The notes under the pieces: generated by a model
Told to the model about the DNA's origin: nothing
The model's input: the letters and a program-made list of their open reading frames with translations, nothing else
Database searches by the model: none
In this document: positions 43,424 through 54,711 of the stretch, piece after piece
Layout of the letters: every line of letters starts with the position of its first letter
Position numbering within the stretch: position 1 is the first letter of the stretch
NCBI RefSeq assembly: GCF_003333315.1
Contig: NZ_PSYR01000001.1
Location: 770,501-834,500, forward strand
DNA: 64,000 bases
Origin: Acidiferrobacter thiooxydans
GTDB taxonomy: Bacteria; Pseudomonadota; Gammaproteobacteria; Acidiferrobacterales; Acidiferrobacteraceae
Direction: 5' to 3'
Made by a program: the position numbers and the translations under genes

Positions 43424-45136
43424 ATGTCTGTGACCTGCGCTGAACTGCTCGTGACCTTGCTCGAGCGCCACGGGGTGCGCCTCGTGGCCGGTATACCCGG
43501 GGGCACCATTCTGCCGATCTACGATGCCCTGGCACGATCCGCACAGATCCGTCACTTGCTCGTTCGCCATGAGCAGGCAGCGGGTTTCGTGGCCCAGGGC
43601 TATGCGCGCGCGACCGGCAGGGTCGGTGTGTGCCTGGCGTCGTCCGGTCCGGGTGCGACCAATCTCTTGACCGCGGTGGCCGATGCTCAGCGCGACTCCA
43701 TCCCGCTCTTGGCGATCACAGGCCAGGTCCCGCGCGCGATGATCGGCACGGATGCCTTCCAGGAAGTGGATACCTGCGCCTTGGCGCGCGTGGTCACCAA
43801 GTTCAGCGCGCAGGTGCGACGTGCGGATGAGCTCCCCGGGATCCTCGCGACCGCTCTTTCAGAGGCCCAGTCGGGACGGCCCGGGCCGGTGTGGATCGAT
43901 ATCCCCAAGGACGTGCAAACGGAATGTGTGTCTGATGCGTGCGCATTACCACAGGCCTCGGCCCCGGCCTTGCCGGCAACGCCGGCGGACACGATCGTGG
44001 AGGCCGCGGCCGAGGCCATCGCCGGCGCGCAGCGCCCTATCCTTTACCTCGGCGGCGGGCTTGTGCAGGCGCAGGCGGCGCCGCTCGCGCGCGCCCTGGC
44101 GGAATGTCAGGACATGCCGGCGGTCATGACCTTGATGGCGCTCGGCACATTCCCCAAGGGGCACCCCTTGTCGCTCGGGATGTTGGGCATGCACGGCTCG
44201 CGCGCAAGCCATGCCGTGCTGCGCGAGACCGACCTCCTGATAGCCTTGGGGGCGCGCTTCGATGATCGCGCCACCGGACGGCTTGCCGACTTCTGCCCGC
44301 AGGCCAAGGTGATTCATGTGGATATCGATGCGCGCGAACTCGGCAAGCTGCGCATCCCCGATATCGCGATCGCAGGCGACCTGGGGTGTGTCTTAAGGGC
44401 GCTCCTACCGCGCCTTCGGCCACGCACGCGCCCTCTATGGCAGGCCCGGGTGGCGGCCTTGCGGGCCGCGTATCCGGACAGGGAGGGCGGTCCCGGCGCC
44501 CCGCGCGCGCTCCTGCAGAAGGTCGCGCGCGCCGCGCCCGCGGAGGCGATTGTCGTGAGCGATGTCGGGCAACACCAGATGTGGGTCGCGCAACATTATC
44601 CGTTGGCGGATGCGCGGCGCTGGCTCACATCCGGCGGTCTTGGCACTATGGGCTTTGGTTTGCCTGTCGCGATCGGCGCGGCGTACGCCCGGCCCGAGGT
44701 CCCGGTGATCTGTTTTACAGGCGACGGCGGGCTTTTGATGAATATCCAGGAGCTCGCCACCGCCGCCGAGGCGGACGTCAACGTGAAGGTGATCGTCCTC
44801 GACAATCAGTCGCTGGGACTCGTTGCCCAGCAGCAGGCGTTGTTCTATGCCGCGCCCGGGTTTGGCTCGCGCTTCGCGCAGGCTACTGATTACGTCACCA
44901 TCGCCCGTGGGTTCGGGATACCGGCCTTCGACGCCGGTGATGCGGGCGAGGGCCCGGATTTCTGGTCGGACGTGTTGACCACCCAGGGGCCGTGCCTTGT
45001 GCGCGTGCCCGTGGATGCCCGCGAGCAGGCCTTGCCGATCGTGCCCCCGGGGCCGCCCATTGGGAGGCGATCGGCGGATAGGTCAGGGCGGCGGCGAATC
45101 GTACAGCCGAGCGTGCCGCGATGGTATCGGGCATAA
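43424..45136 (+). CDS. ilvB: Acetolactate synthase large subunit (IlvB-like)
   Basis: A thiamine-diphosphate enzyme of 570 residues that condenses pyruvate for valine, leucine and isoleucine synthesis. The N-terminal domain has GIPGGTILPIYDAL and the catalytic Glu in RHEQAAGFVAQGYARATG. The middle FAD-binding domain has GMLGMHGSRASHAVLRETD. The ThDP domain has TGDGGLLMNIQELATA then VIVLDNQSLGLVAQQQALFY, which is closest to E. coli IlvB. No ilvN regulatory subunit is adjacent. AAAGGAG precedes the ATG. Confidence 0.9.
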   Translation: MSVTCAELLVTLLERHGVRLVAGIPGGTILPIYDALARSAQIRHLLVRHEQAAGFVAQGYARATGRVGVCLASSGPGATNLLTAVADAQRDSIPLLAITGQVPRAMIGTDAFQEVDTCALARVVTKFSAQVRRADELPGILATALSEAQSGRPGPVWIDIPKDVQTECVSDACALPQASAPALPATPADTIVEAAAEAIAGAQRPILYLGGGLVQAQAAPLARALAECQDMPAVMTLMALGTFPKGHPLSLGMLGMHGSRASHAVLRETDLLIALGARFDDRATGRLADFCPQAKVIHVDIDARELGKLRIPDIAIAGDLGCVLRALLPRLRPRTRPLWQARVAALRAAYPDREGGPGAPRALLQKVARAAPAEAIVVSDVGQHQMWVAQHYPLADARRWLTSGGLGTMGFGLPVAIGAAYARPEVPVICFTGDGGLLMNIQELATAAEADVNVKVIVLDNQSLGLVAQQQALFYAAPGFGSRFAQATDYVTIARGFGIPAFDAGDAGEGPDFWSDVLTTQGPCLVRVPVDAREQALPIVPPGPPIGRRSADRSGRRRIVQPSVPRWYRA

Positions 45137-45164
45137 TAGGGGCCTTGTGTCGCTGGGGGACATC

Positions 45165-46196
45165 ATGCCACCGTCTGCTCTATCCGCTCTCGAATTCGCT
45201 TACCGCATGCCCAAGGCCGAGCTGCATGTCCATATCGAGGGCACGCTTGAGCCTGAACTCGCGTTCGCGCTTGCGCGTCGCAACGGACTCACCCTGCCGT
45301 ATGCCGATGAGGAGGCGCTGCATGCCGCCAAGGCATTCACCGATCTCCAGTCGTTCCTTGATCTCTATTACGCCTGTGCGGATGTGCTGCGCGCCAGCCA
45401 TGACTTCGCCGACCTCATGCTCGCCTATCTCGGTCGCGCGCATGCCGACGGCGTCGTTCACGCCGAGATCTTTTTCGATCCCCAGACCCATACGGCGCGT
45501 GGTATCCCGTTTGCCGAGGTCATGGCCGGCCTCAATGCCGGGCGTGCTGAGGGTGCGCGGCGCTTTGGCATCACAAGCCGGCTCATCCTGTGCTTCCTTA
45601 GACATTTGAGCGAGGAGGAGGCATTCGCGACGCTCGCCGCCGCCGAGCCGTTTCTGGATGACATCGATGGCTTCGGTCTCGACTCGTCGGAACGCGACCA
45701 TCCGCCTGCGAAATTCGCACGGGTATTCGCGCGTGTGCGTGCCCTCGGTAAGCGCGTCGTCGCCCATGCCGGCGAAGAGGGCCCGGCGTCGTATATCACC
45801 GAGGCCCTCGATGTCCTGGGGGCCTCGCGCATAGACCATGGCGTGCGCGCCGTCGACGATCCGGCGTTGGTGCGGCGCTTGGCCGCCGATGGTGTCGCGC
45901 TCACTGTCTGCCCCTTGTCGAACGTACGCCTGCGGGTCTTTCCCACCATGAAGGATCATACCCTGCCGGCATTGATGGCCGCCGGCGTGCGCGTGACGAT
46001 CAATAGCGATGATCCCGCCTACTTCGGGGGCTACATGAACGACAACATTCGTGCCGTGCATGAAGCCTTCGGCTTCGATCGCGCCACCTGGGCCGCGCTT
46101 GCGCGCAATAGCCTGGAGGCGAGCTGGGCCGGGGCCGACGACAAGGCCCGCTGGATCGCGGCGCTTGATAGTCTCGCGACCTCCCCCGATCCGTGA
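45165..46196 (+). CDS. Adenine deaminase (adenosine deaminase superfamily)
   Basis: A 343-residue zinc amidohydrolase for purine salvage. Metal ligands and catalytic residues are seen in ELHVHIEGTLEPEL, VVHAEIFFDPQTHT, VVAHAGEEGPASYI, SRIDHGVRAVDDP and NSDDPAYFGGYM. GTLEPELAFALARRNG and FFDPQTHTARGIPF follow the bacterial adenine-deaminase subgroup rather than adenosine deaminases. The ATG at 45165 has GGGGGA six bases upstream. It converges with cbbX with no gap. Confidence 0.9.
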   Translation: MPPSALSALEFAYRMPKAELHVHIEGTLEPELAFALARRNGLTLPYADEEALHAAKAFTDLQSFLDLYYACADVLRASHDFADLMLAYLGRAHADGVVHAEIFFDPQTHTARGIPFAEVMAGLNAGRAEGARRFGITSRLILCFLRHLSEEEAFATLAAAEPFLDDIDGFGLDSSERDHPPAKFARVFARVRALGKRVVAHAGEEGPASYITEALDVLGASRIDHGVRAVDDPALVRRLAADGVALTVCPLSNVRLRVFPTMKDHTLPALMAAGVRVTINSDDPAYFGGYMNDNIRAVHEAFGFDRATWAALARNSLEASWAGADDKARWIAALDSLATSPDP

Positions 46197-47147
46197 TCAG
46201 TGCGTCGGGGTGGCATCGGTATCCGTGGCCCCCTCGCCAAACACGCGGCTTGCCAACACATCTTCGGCCTCTATGGTCATGAGGTCGCGCTTTGTGAGCG
46301 GCCGGCGCTTGCCCGCGAACAGCCGGTTGGCCTGTCGCAGGCGCGCGCGGTCGAGGGCGTTGCGGATGGAGCGTGCGTTGGCGAAATGTCCAAGCTTCAT
46401 GCGTAGCGGAATGTAGTCGGCAAATGCCTTCTCGCCGGCCGGGCTGAAGCCATAGTTCTGCTCGGCAAGCATGAGTTTTGCGATCGCCATGAGTTGCGCC
46501 GCCGAGTAGTCCGGAAAATCGACGTGGTGGGCGATACGCGAGCGCATGCCGGGATTGCTCGCGAAGAACCGCTCCATCTTGTCCTTGTAGCCGGCCAGGA
46601 TCACCACCAGATCGTCGCGGTTGTTCTCCATGATCTGCAGCAGGATCTCTATCGCCTCCTGCCCGTAATCGCGTTCGTTCTCAGGTTTGTGGAGATAATA
46701 GGCCTCGTCTACGAATAACACCCCGCCCATCGCCTTCTTGATGACTTCCTTGGTCTTGGGGGCGGTGTGGCCTATATATTGGCCCACGAGATCATCGCGC
46801 GTGACGGCGACCAGATGACCCTCGCGCACGTAGCCTAGGCGGTGCAGGATCTCGGCCATACGCAGCGCCACGGTGGTCTTGCCGGTCCCGGGGTTGCCGG
46901 TAAAGGACATATGGAGAGTGGGTGTCCCGGCGGTCAGCGCGTAACGCTTGCGCAGGCGGTCGACGAGCAGGAGCGCTGCGATCTCGCGGATGCGCGTCTT
47001 CACGGGCCGCAGGCCGATCAGCTCGCGATCGAGGGTGTCGAGCACCTCCTGGACGCGCGAGTCGTTGAACTCCGCCTCGAGATCGACCGGCGTATCGTCG
47101 TTCGGTGCCCCTGGCCCTGTCACCTGCGATTCTTCGCCCATACCCAT
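46197..47147 (-). CDS. cbbX: Red-type RuBisCO activase CbbX
   Basis: A 316-residue AAA+ ATPase that pulls on the RuBisCO C-terminus to release inhibitory sugar phosphates. Walker A is GNPGTGKTT, Walker [13 protein letters not shown], with the CbbX-type pore/sensor segments [15 protein letters not shown] and [19 protein letters not shown]. The C-terminal [15 protein letters not shown] is the arginine-finger/sensor-2 region. The start is ATG 47147 with GGGAG eight bases upstream; a GTG at 47201 is less likely. It follows cbbL-cbbS, the usual red-type order. Confidence 0.95.
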   Translation of the reverse strand: MGMGEESQVTGPGAPNDDTPVDLEAEFNDSRVQEVLDTLDRELIGLRPVKTRIREIAALLLVDRLRKRYALTAGTPTLHMSFTGNPGTGKTTVALRMAEILHRLGYVREGHLVAVTRDDLVGQYIGHTAPKTKEVIKKAMGGVLFVDEAYYLHKPENERDYGQEAIEILLQIMENNRDDLVVILAGYKDKMERFFASNPGMRSRIAHHVDFPDYSAAQLMAIAKLMLAEQNYGFSPAGEKAFADYIPLRMKLGHFANARSIRNALDRARLRQANRLFAGKRRPLTKRDLMTIEAEDVLASRVFGEGATDTDATPTH

Positions 47148-47230
47148 TGTGTTGTCTCCCGCGCTGCGGATTTCACATGCGATCGGGCAGGCCGCCGTCA
47201 CAAGACAGCGGTCCTAGCCCCTATGCCGCG

Positions 47231-47665
47231 TCAGTAGCGCTCGGACTCCGGATGGTCGGTGGCGTAACTGTGGATCGTGTACCGTATCCGGCGGCCATCG
47301 ACCTCCTGGCGCACGAGCCCGAAGCCCGGTTCCTTCTTCGGGCGGTTTACGATATATGACATGCGCGGCGTCTCCCATCCCTGGGATGAGTCGAACGCCG
47401 TGACGCGCACATAGTGGTTGGGGAAGGTCTTGCGGCAGTCGTTGATCTCCATCAGGATGCCGGCTGCGTCCTTCAGATCGAACATCGGCATGCCGAACAT
47501 CTCCCAGTAGGTGTTGCGCGGGTGCGGGTCGTCGGTATATTCGACGCCGATCGCCCAGCCGTGATTCAGGGCGTATCGGATCTGCGCTGTGATCTGGGCG
47601 TCGGTCAGGTCGGGAAGAAATGAGAACTGTCCTTGAGTCAGGCGATTGCCCGGGTTCGTCATCAT
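47231..47665 (-). CDS. cbbS: RuBisCO small subunit, red type
   Basis: A 144-residue form I small subunit. Marks are [38 protein letters not shown] and the long C-terminal beta-hairpin extension ([20 protein letters not shown]) that distinguishes red-type (IC/ID) small subunits from green-type ones. Twenty-six bases downstream of cbbL. Confidence 0.96.
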   Translation of the reverse strand: MMTNPGNRLTQGQFSFLPDLTDAQITAQIRYALNHGWAIGVEYTDDPHPRNTYWEMFGMPMFDLKDAAGILMEINDCRKTFPNHYVRVTAFDSSQGWETPRMSYIVNRPKKEPGFGLVRQEVDGRRIRYTIHSYATDHPESERY

Positions 47666-47691
47666 GGCTGTGGTCTCCTTGATCGATGCGT

Positions 47692-49330
<1,639 letters not shown>

Positions 49331-49396
49331 CCGGGGGTCGCCTTCTGGTAGAGTTAGAGCACGTTCCAGGGGATCTTCGTATCCGAGGGAGCGGTC

Positions 49397-50308
49397 ATGC
49401 GTCATGGCACTTTTCGCCAACTGGAAGTCTTCGACGCCATCATGCGTCTAGGGAGTTTCCGCAAGGCGGCCGAGTTTCTGTTTCTGACTCAGCCTACCGT
49501 ATCCATGCAGATGAAAAAGCTCACCGAGGCGGTGGGCTACCCCTTGTTCGAGCAAGTCGGAAAGCGGATCTTTCCAACCGACGTCGGGCGCGAGCTGCAT
49601 AAGACGACGCGTGAGATCTTTGATGATCTGGCGCGATTTGACATGGCGCTCGGGGACCTCAAGGGTCTGGCGCGCGGCTCGCTCAGCATTGCCGTGGTGA
49701 CTACCGCCAAATACTTCGCACCTGGCCTGCTGGGCCGGTTCTGCGAGCGTTACCCGTCCATAGAGGCGTCGCTCAAGGTGTGCAATCGCGCGCACATCAT
49801 CGAGCGACTCATTGCCAATGAGGACGACTTCTATATCTTGGGTCAGCCACCCGAGGAGATCGAGGTCGACGCCGAGGCCTTCCTTGATAACCCGCTCGTG
49901 GCGGTAGCGGCGAACGACCATCCGCTCATGGGCGAAAAACGCATCTCGTTGAGACGTTTTGCCGAGGAGCCGTTTCTGGCGCGGGAACCGGGCTCGGGGA
50001 CGCGCGCCGCAACCGAACGCTTGTTTGCCGAACATGGATTGAAAGTGCACGTGCGCATGGAGATGGAGAGCAATGAGGCCATAAAGCAGGCCATCATGGT
50101 GCACTTCGGGGTCTCCATCCTGTCGCGCCATACGATTGTGATGGAGATCGCCTCAGGTCATCTGGGGGTGCTCGATGTCGAGCATCTGCCGATCACGCGA
50201 TCCTGGTACCTGGTCAACCGCAAGGGCAAGTACCCATCGTTGGTGGCCTGTGCCTTTCGTAACTATCTGCGTGAATATACCACTGCGTCTGATCATCGCG
50301 GCCCGTGA
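49397..50308 (+). CDS. cbbR: LysR-type regulator CbbR
   Basis: A 303-residue LysR-family activator of the cbb operon. The N-terminal HTH reads RQLEVFDAIMRLGSFRKAAEFLFLTQPTVSMQMKKL. The effector domain (from ~90) has GSLSIAVVTTAKYFAPGLLGRFCERYPSI and AREPGSGTRAATERLF, both typical of CbbR. Divergent position from cbbL supports the role. A long repeat-rich operator lies between them. Confidence 0.92.
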   Translation: MRHGTFRQLEVFDAIMRLGSFRKAAEFLFLTQPTVSMQMKKLTEAVGYPLFEQVGKRIFPTDVGRELHKTTREIFDDLARFDMALGDLKGLARGSLSIAVVTTAKYFAPGLLGRFCERYPSIEASLKVCNRAHIIERLIANEDDFYILGQPPEEIEVDAEAFLDNPLVAVAANDHPLMGEKRISLRRFAEEPFLAREPGSGTRAATERLFAEHGLKVHVRMEMESNEAIKQAIMVHFGVSILSRHTIVMEIASGHLGVLDVEHLPITRSWYLVNRKGKYPSLVACAFRNYLREYTTASDHRGP

Positions 50309-50450
50309 ATGAGAGGGCTGTGGCGGGCGTAAAGCGAGGACCGGGCTGTTGCAAAACACTACATCTCTCGGCCGTCGCCAGGATTAACCTGGACAGGCAT
50401 AATGGCGGTTACGGAACAGGGTGTTTATCTCTTACGGAAAGGAGCCTTTC

Positions 50451-50948
50451 ATGTCGAAATCGCGATTGACGTTGGCGCTGCTCGGTCTGCTCACCACGGG
50501 GACGGCATTTGCCATGCCTCCCATGAAGCCCATGGCCCCACCACCCCCGGGGTGCCATGTCGTCATGCGCCATCGATTTCTCCACCACCCCATGATTCCC
50601 ATGGTCCTGCCATTGGCGGAAATGCGGTCCTATAGCCTGCATCTGAGTGATCATCAGGTGAGCACGCTTGCCGTGTGGCATAACCGTCACATGCGCGTCG
50701 CGGTGCCGCTCATGAAGCGCCTGCGCGATGACAAGAGGGCGCTCCACGAGGCCCTGCTGCGAGGCGCCGGCACGGGGACCGTGCACGATATCCTGGATCG
50801 CCTGGATCACGATCATGCACGCCTGTTGGATCTGGAGGTCGCCCAGGTACGCATTGTGCGCAAGACATTGTCGGTCGATCAGTGGCACAAGCTCGTGAAC
50901 ATGTACCATCGCATGCCACCCATGCGCTTTATGATGATGCGCCACTGA
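50451..50948 (+). CDS. Spy/CpxP-like periplasmic protein, Met/His-rich
   Basis: A 165-residue exported protein with a signal peptide (SRLTLALLGLLTTGTAFA). The mature N-terminus is Pro/Met/His-rich (MPPMKPMAPPPPGCHVVMRHRF-like, 6 His within 20 residues). The helical core (LSDHQVSTLAVWHNRHMRVAVPLMKRLRDDKRALHEALL) resembles Spy/CpxP-type LTxxQ proteins. The Met-rich C-terminus (MPPMRFMMMRH) also suggests metal contact. It may be a metal-stress chaperone; the exact role is inferred. AAAGGAG precedes the ATG; a terminator follows at 51008. Confidence 0.75.
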   Translation: MSKSRLTLALLGLLTTGTAFAMPPMKPMAPPPPGCHVVMRHRFLHHPMIPMVLPLAEMRSYSLHLSDHQVSTLAVWHNRHMRVAVPLMKRLRDDKRALHEALLRGAGTGTVHDILDRLDHDHARLLDLEVAQVRIVRKTLSVDQWHKLVNMYHRMPPMRFMMMRH

Positions 50949-51007
50949 TCTTCGGCGGACGCATCTGCCGGGCCCCATCGAAGGATGAGGCCACGGCATC
51001 GCATTCC

Positions 51008-51034
51008 GGGGCCCGCTCGGGCCCCTTTGCCTTC
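51008..51034 (+). terminator. Rho-independent terminator after the Spy-like gene
   Basis: A perfect 7-bp stem GGGGCCC-GCTC-GGGCCCC is followed by TTTGCCTT, 60 bases after the stop codon. Stem, tetraloop and T-rich tail are all present on the plus strand. Confidence 0.72.
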
Positions 51035-52191
51035 TCGCACGGTCTGGGCGCGGGGTCGCCCTGAATATGTGCGTCGGCCGCAACCAGTGGGGCTCCGAGC
51101 GTACGGGACATCGCCACGATCCTGTGCTCGGCAGGATCCGTAGGGTCGCTGGGCGGTGTGGCGCTTGTGACGGCGATTTCGTGGTCCTGGCCCCGACGGG
51201 CGCCAGAGGGTCTTGGTAGCGAGGGACTGAGCCCGCGGGGTATCCAGGGGATTATCGGCGTGCGATTTGTCGGGTTAGACCTCAAGATTTAAGTGTGCCG
51301 TGATCAGTCCTCACGATCGGTTCTCCGCTGCGCCTGGGCCGACGCGCTAAGGGAGGTCGGTCGCACGATCGCGTGATCTCCGGAGAGGCGCCGGTTGGCG
51401 TGATCCCGGACGATTCCACGGTGGTCGATAGAGAAGGTGTGCGCGGCATGTGCGGCACGTATATCGACAGGCGGCGAGAGGGATAATCCAATGGCCGCAT
51501 AGGGCCGGAATCGTTCCGGGCGGCCTTCAAAGAGCGGCGCGGGCGCCCAGCAGGGGCGATGACTACGATACCGCGCCTATCGCAAACGGTTGGGCGTGGC
51601 GCTGGTCGTCGTTTGATTGCCCGAGGCGCCGATGACCGACCGGCCCGTCAAGGCAACGTGTCAACGCCGTGGAGATCGCATCTTTGGCCCGATGCCTCTC
51701 TGCAGCGGGGGTCTGAGCAGCTTTTTTGGACGCGATCCCGGTGTGCTTATAGTGCGGCAAGTCCCGCCATGATGCGCCATTGTCGGCCATGGCGATGGCG
51801 CGCCGGGTGGTCGATCCCAAAGAGCGGACGCCGCCCCTGTCCTCGCTGGTACGCTCTTTCGGTCCCTGCGTCACAATCGCGGCACCCGGCGCGTCGTGGA
51901 TCTGTAGGCAACTGCGTGCACGGGCGTGTGCGATTGCGATGTAGGCGCGCTGACCTGACCGGGCCCGGGCAAGCGGGATCAGGCGGCTTTTCTCCCCTCC
52001 GTGTCGTGCCGACGGCAGTCGTACAGTACGCGAGGCCGTCTTTTCGGTATTTGGCGACGGCCGGGTATTGAGTCTCGCCAGCATAATATGAAATTATGCC
52101 CTATCGGAAAAACTAATGGGCCGAGCATGAGAGTGCGCCTTCCCGAGCTCGCCCGCATCGTATCGGATGGGCATACCCCTAGGGGTCGCGG
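51035..52191. other. Long non-coding or degenerate stretch
   Basis: About 1150 bases without a recognisable gene. The longest frames (plus strand 51559-52071, minus strand 51563-52084) overlap each other and are Arg/Ser/Pro-rich shadows with no family-like sequence or good ribosome binding site. It may hold remnants of a decayed gene; nothing specific could be identified. Confidence 0.5.
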
Positions 52192-54369
52192 GTGTCTGGT
52201 ATGAGGGGAACCGGACGCCTCCCCGGGGGACTCGTAACCCATCGGCTTTCCGGGCCGGTGCGCGTGATCACGGCCGTCTATGGCCTGCTGGAGCGATCGA
52301 CCGGGCCGATCGTGGATCTCCTGATTCGCCTGTGGCTCGCCAAGGTCTTTTTCGTCTCGGGCGTACTCAAGATCTTTGGTGTCAGTGTCGAGCCCTACCT
52401 GTCGCGCGTCGCCTATCCCGTGCCGTGGGTGGAACCGCTCAGCCCCACCTATCTGGGCGCGGCCCTGCAGATGACCATCCCGATCCTGCTCGCATTGGGG
52501 CTTGCGACCCGATGGGCGGCGCTTTATATGCTCATCCTCGTGCTGGTGGTCCAGCTGAACTACCTGCCCTTGGACATCAACCTGTATTCAGCGGTGTTGT
52601 TTGGATGGTTGGTCGTCTGCGGCGCCGGCCCGCTGTCGCTGGATCATCTGTTGGCGCGCGGCTTGGGGGATACCGCGCTACCCTTGGCCACGCCTCTGAC
52701 GCGCCTGGCGCGCGCCATCACGCGCTATCTCCGGCCCTATTATCAATTGTTCGTCCGGCTATGGCTGGCCTTGGCGCTGTGCGCGGTCAGCACCAAGATG
52801 TCATTGCCGGTCGGGTTGGCAAGGCTCATCCCCCAAGACTCGCTTGCACATTTCGCGCCGGCACCCGTGCTGGCCTTGACTGGTGCCTTGCTCCTGGCGC
52901 TGGGTCTGGCGGCGCGCCCCATGGCGCTCCTGCTCATCGCGGTCGTGGCCGGCATGCACGTGGCGGGTGCAGCCGGTCCGGCCGATGTCTATTTCGTGAT
53001 GACGCTCGCACTGCTCGGCCTGTACGGATCGGGTCCGCTGTCGCTCGACCGACAGATCGCGCGCATCTTTTGGACGATCAGCGCACAGCAGGCTATCGTG
53101 CCAGAGGGTGCCCCGCGCGTGGTGATCGTAGGCGCCGGCTTCGGGGGCTTGGCGTGCGCGTCGCGGTTGACGCGGGCGCCGCTCCAGGTGACCTTGATCG
53201 ATCGTCACAACTACCATCTGTTCCAGCCTCTATTGTATCAGGTGGCCACGGCCTCCTTGTCGCCGGCCGACATCGCCACGACCGTGCGCGGCCTTTTTTG
53301 TGAATACTTGAACGTGAAGGTCCTGTTGGCCGATGTCACTGGGGTCGATACCGATCGGCAGGCCGTACTGATCGGGGAACGGCGTGTGCCTTATGATTAC
53401 CTGGTGCTGGCCACGGGTGCCTCACATAGTTACTTCGGGCGCGACGAGTGGGCACCTCATGCACCGGGCCTGAAGACCATCGACGACGCTGTGGAGATAC
53501 GACGGCGCATTCTCGCCGCCTTTGAGCGCGCCGAATCCGCGGAAGATCCGGCCGAACGCCGGAGTCTGCTCACATTCGTGATCGTCGGCGGCGGACCGAC
53601 GGGGGTGGAGCTGGCAGGCGACATCGCCGAACTCGTGCGCTACGGCATGGACAAGGAATTCCGTCACTTCGACCCTGCCAGTGCGCGCGTGGTGTTGGTG
53701 CAGTCGGCTGCGCGCCTCTTGCCGACCTTTCCCGAGGCCTTATCGCGCAAGGCACAGCATTCGCTCGAACGGCTGGGGGTCGAGGTCGCGCTGGAAAGCA
53801 AGGTGGCGGATATCGACCCGGATGGCGTGCTCGTAAACGGTCGGCGGATCGCATCGCGTACCGTATTGTGGGCCGCTGGGGTGGTGGCGTCACCGGCCGC
53901 GCAGTGGCTCCAGGCCCCGGCGGATCGCAGCGGACGGGTGAAGGTTGAAGCCGACCTCTCGGTGGCCGGCCTGCCCAATGTGTTTGTCATAGGGGACACG
54001 GCCTTGGTCAACGCCTGGAAGGGAAAACCCGTGCCTGGCCTGGCGCCGGCGGCAAAGCAGGGTGGGAGCTATGTCGCGAGGGCGATCCTCGCGAGGTTGC
54101 GCGGCGAGGCGCTGCCGCCATTCCGCTACCGCCACATGGGCAGTCTTGCCACCATCGGCCGTAAGGCGGCGGTGGCGAGTTTCGGTGGCGTCAATGTGAG
54201 CGGCGCGCCGGCATGGTGGCTGTGGGGCGCGGTTCATGTGGCGTTTCTCGTGGGCTTGCGTAACCGCATCGCGGTGATGTTCAGCTGGTTTTGGGCCTAC
54301 CTCACCTTCAAGCGTGGGACGCGCCTCATAACCGGAGACGGGAGGCCGGCGGGGGAGGATCGCGGGTGA
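52192..54369 (+). CDS. DoxX-DoxX-NDH-2 fusion: membrane module joined to type II NADH:quinone oxidoreductase
   Basis: A 725-residue fusion. Residues ~40-160 and ~185-295 are two DoxX-like four-helix membrane modules (DLLIRLWLAKVFFVSGVLKIFG and FVRLWLALALCAVSTK open them; each ends GPLSLD). From ~306 a complete NDH-2-type flavoprotein follows: FAD motif VVIVGAGFGGLACASRL, RHNYHLFQPLLYQVATASLSP, second dinucleotide motif FVIVGGGPTGVELAGDIAEL, and GLPNVFVIGDTALV. The C-terminal NDH-2 membrane helices (LVGLRNRIAVMFSWFWAYLTFKRG) are kept. DoxX proteins are quinone-reductase membrane partners in sulfur oxidation (DoxDA), so a quinone-linked fusion is sensible. Start is GTG 52192 (AGGGG upstream) or ATG 52201. 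Confidence 0.85.
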   Translation: MSGMRGTGRLPGGLVTHRLSGPVRVITAVYGLLERSTGPIVDLLIRLWLAKVFFVSGVLKIFGVSVEPYLSRVAYPVPWVEPLSPTYLGAALQMTIPILLALGLATRWAALYMLILVLVVQLNYLPLDINLYSAVLFGWLVVCGAGPLSLDHLLARGLGDTALPLATPLTRLARAITRYLRPYYQLFVRLWLALALCAVSTKMSLPVGLARLIPQDSLAHFAPAPVLALTGALLLALGLAARPMALLLIAVVAGMHVAGAAGPADVYFVMTLALLGLYGSGPLSLDRQIARIFWTISAQQAIVPEGAPRVVIVGAGFGGLACASRLTRAPLQVTLIDRHNYHLFQPLLYQVATASLSPADIATTVRGLFCEYLNVKVLLADVTGVDTDRQAVLIGERRVPYDYLVLATGASHSYFGRDEWAPHAPGLKTIDDAVEIRRRILAAFERAESAEDPAERRSLLTFVIVGGGPTGVELAGDIAELVRYGMDKEFRHFDPASARVVLVQSAARLLPTFPEALSRKAQHSLERLGVEVALESKVADIDPDGVLVNGRRIASRTVLWAAGVVASPAAQWLQAPADRSGRVKVEADLSVAGLPNVFVIGDTALVNAWKGKPVPGLAPAAKQGGSYVARAILARLRGEALPPFRYRHMGSLATIGRKAAVASFGGVNVSGAPAWWLWGAVHVAFLVGLRNRIAVMFSWFWAYLTFKRGTRLITGDGRPAGEDRG

Positions 54370-54711
54370 CCGTGATCCGACGGTCTTGAAGATAGCGGCT
54401 CACCCGTGGCGCCCTCGACAGCTGGCATAGCCCGCCGTATGTGGGCGTTCTGCGCAGGGGTATGGTCCCTGGCTGGTCGCGGCGCCGTCACGTCGTGGGG
54501 GCGGCTCATGATCGCTCCGTGGAAGCGGCGAGAGGCCTGCCATCGCCCTGCCGGCACGCCGCATGCTGGGGGCGGGGTTTGTCTGCCATCAATATCAGAA
54601 CCGCCAGCCTTTCCCAAGGCTCATGTCGAAAAGGGAGGGAAGGGCATAGGATTGGCAACGCCGTGATCGGGGCTGGTCAGTCGGTCGAAAGATAAGAGGG
54701 GGTGTCAATCT
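54370..54711. other. Non-coding stretch
   Basis: About 340 bases between the NDH-2 fusion and the dioxygenase gene. Short frames on both strands look like GC-driven shadows. No terminator or promoter of convincing strength is seen. Confidence 0.45.
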
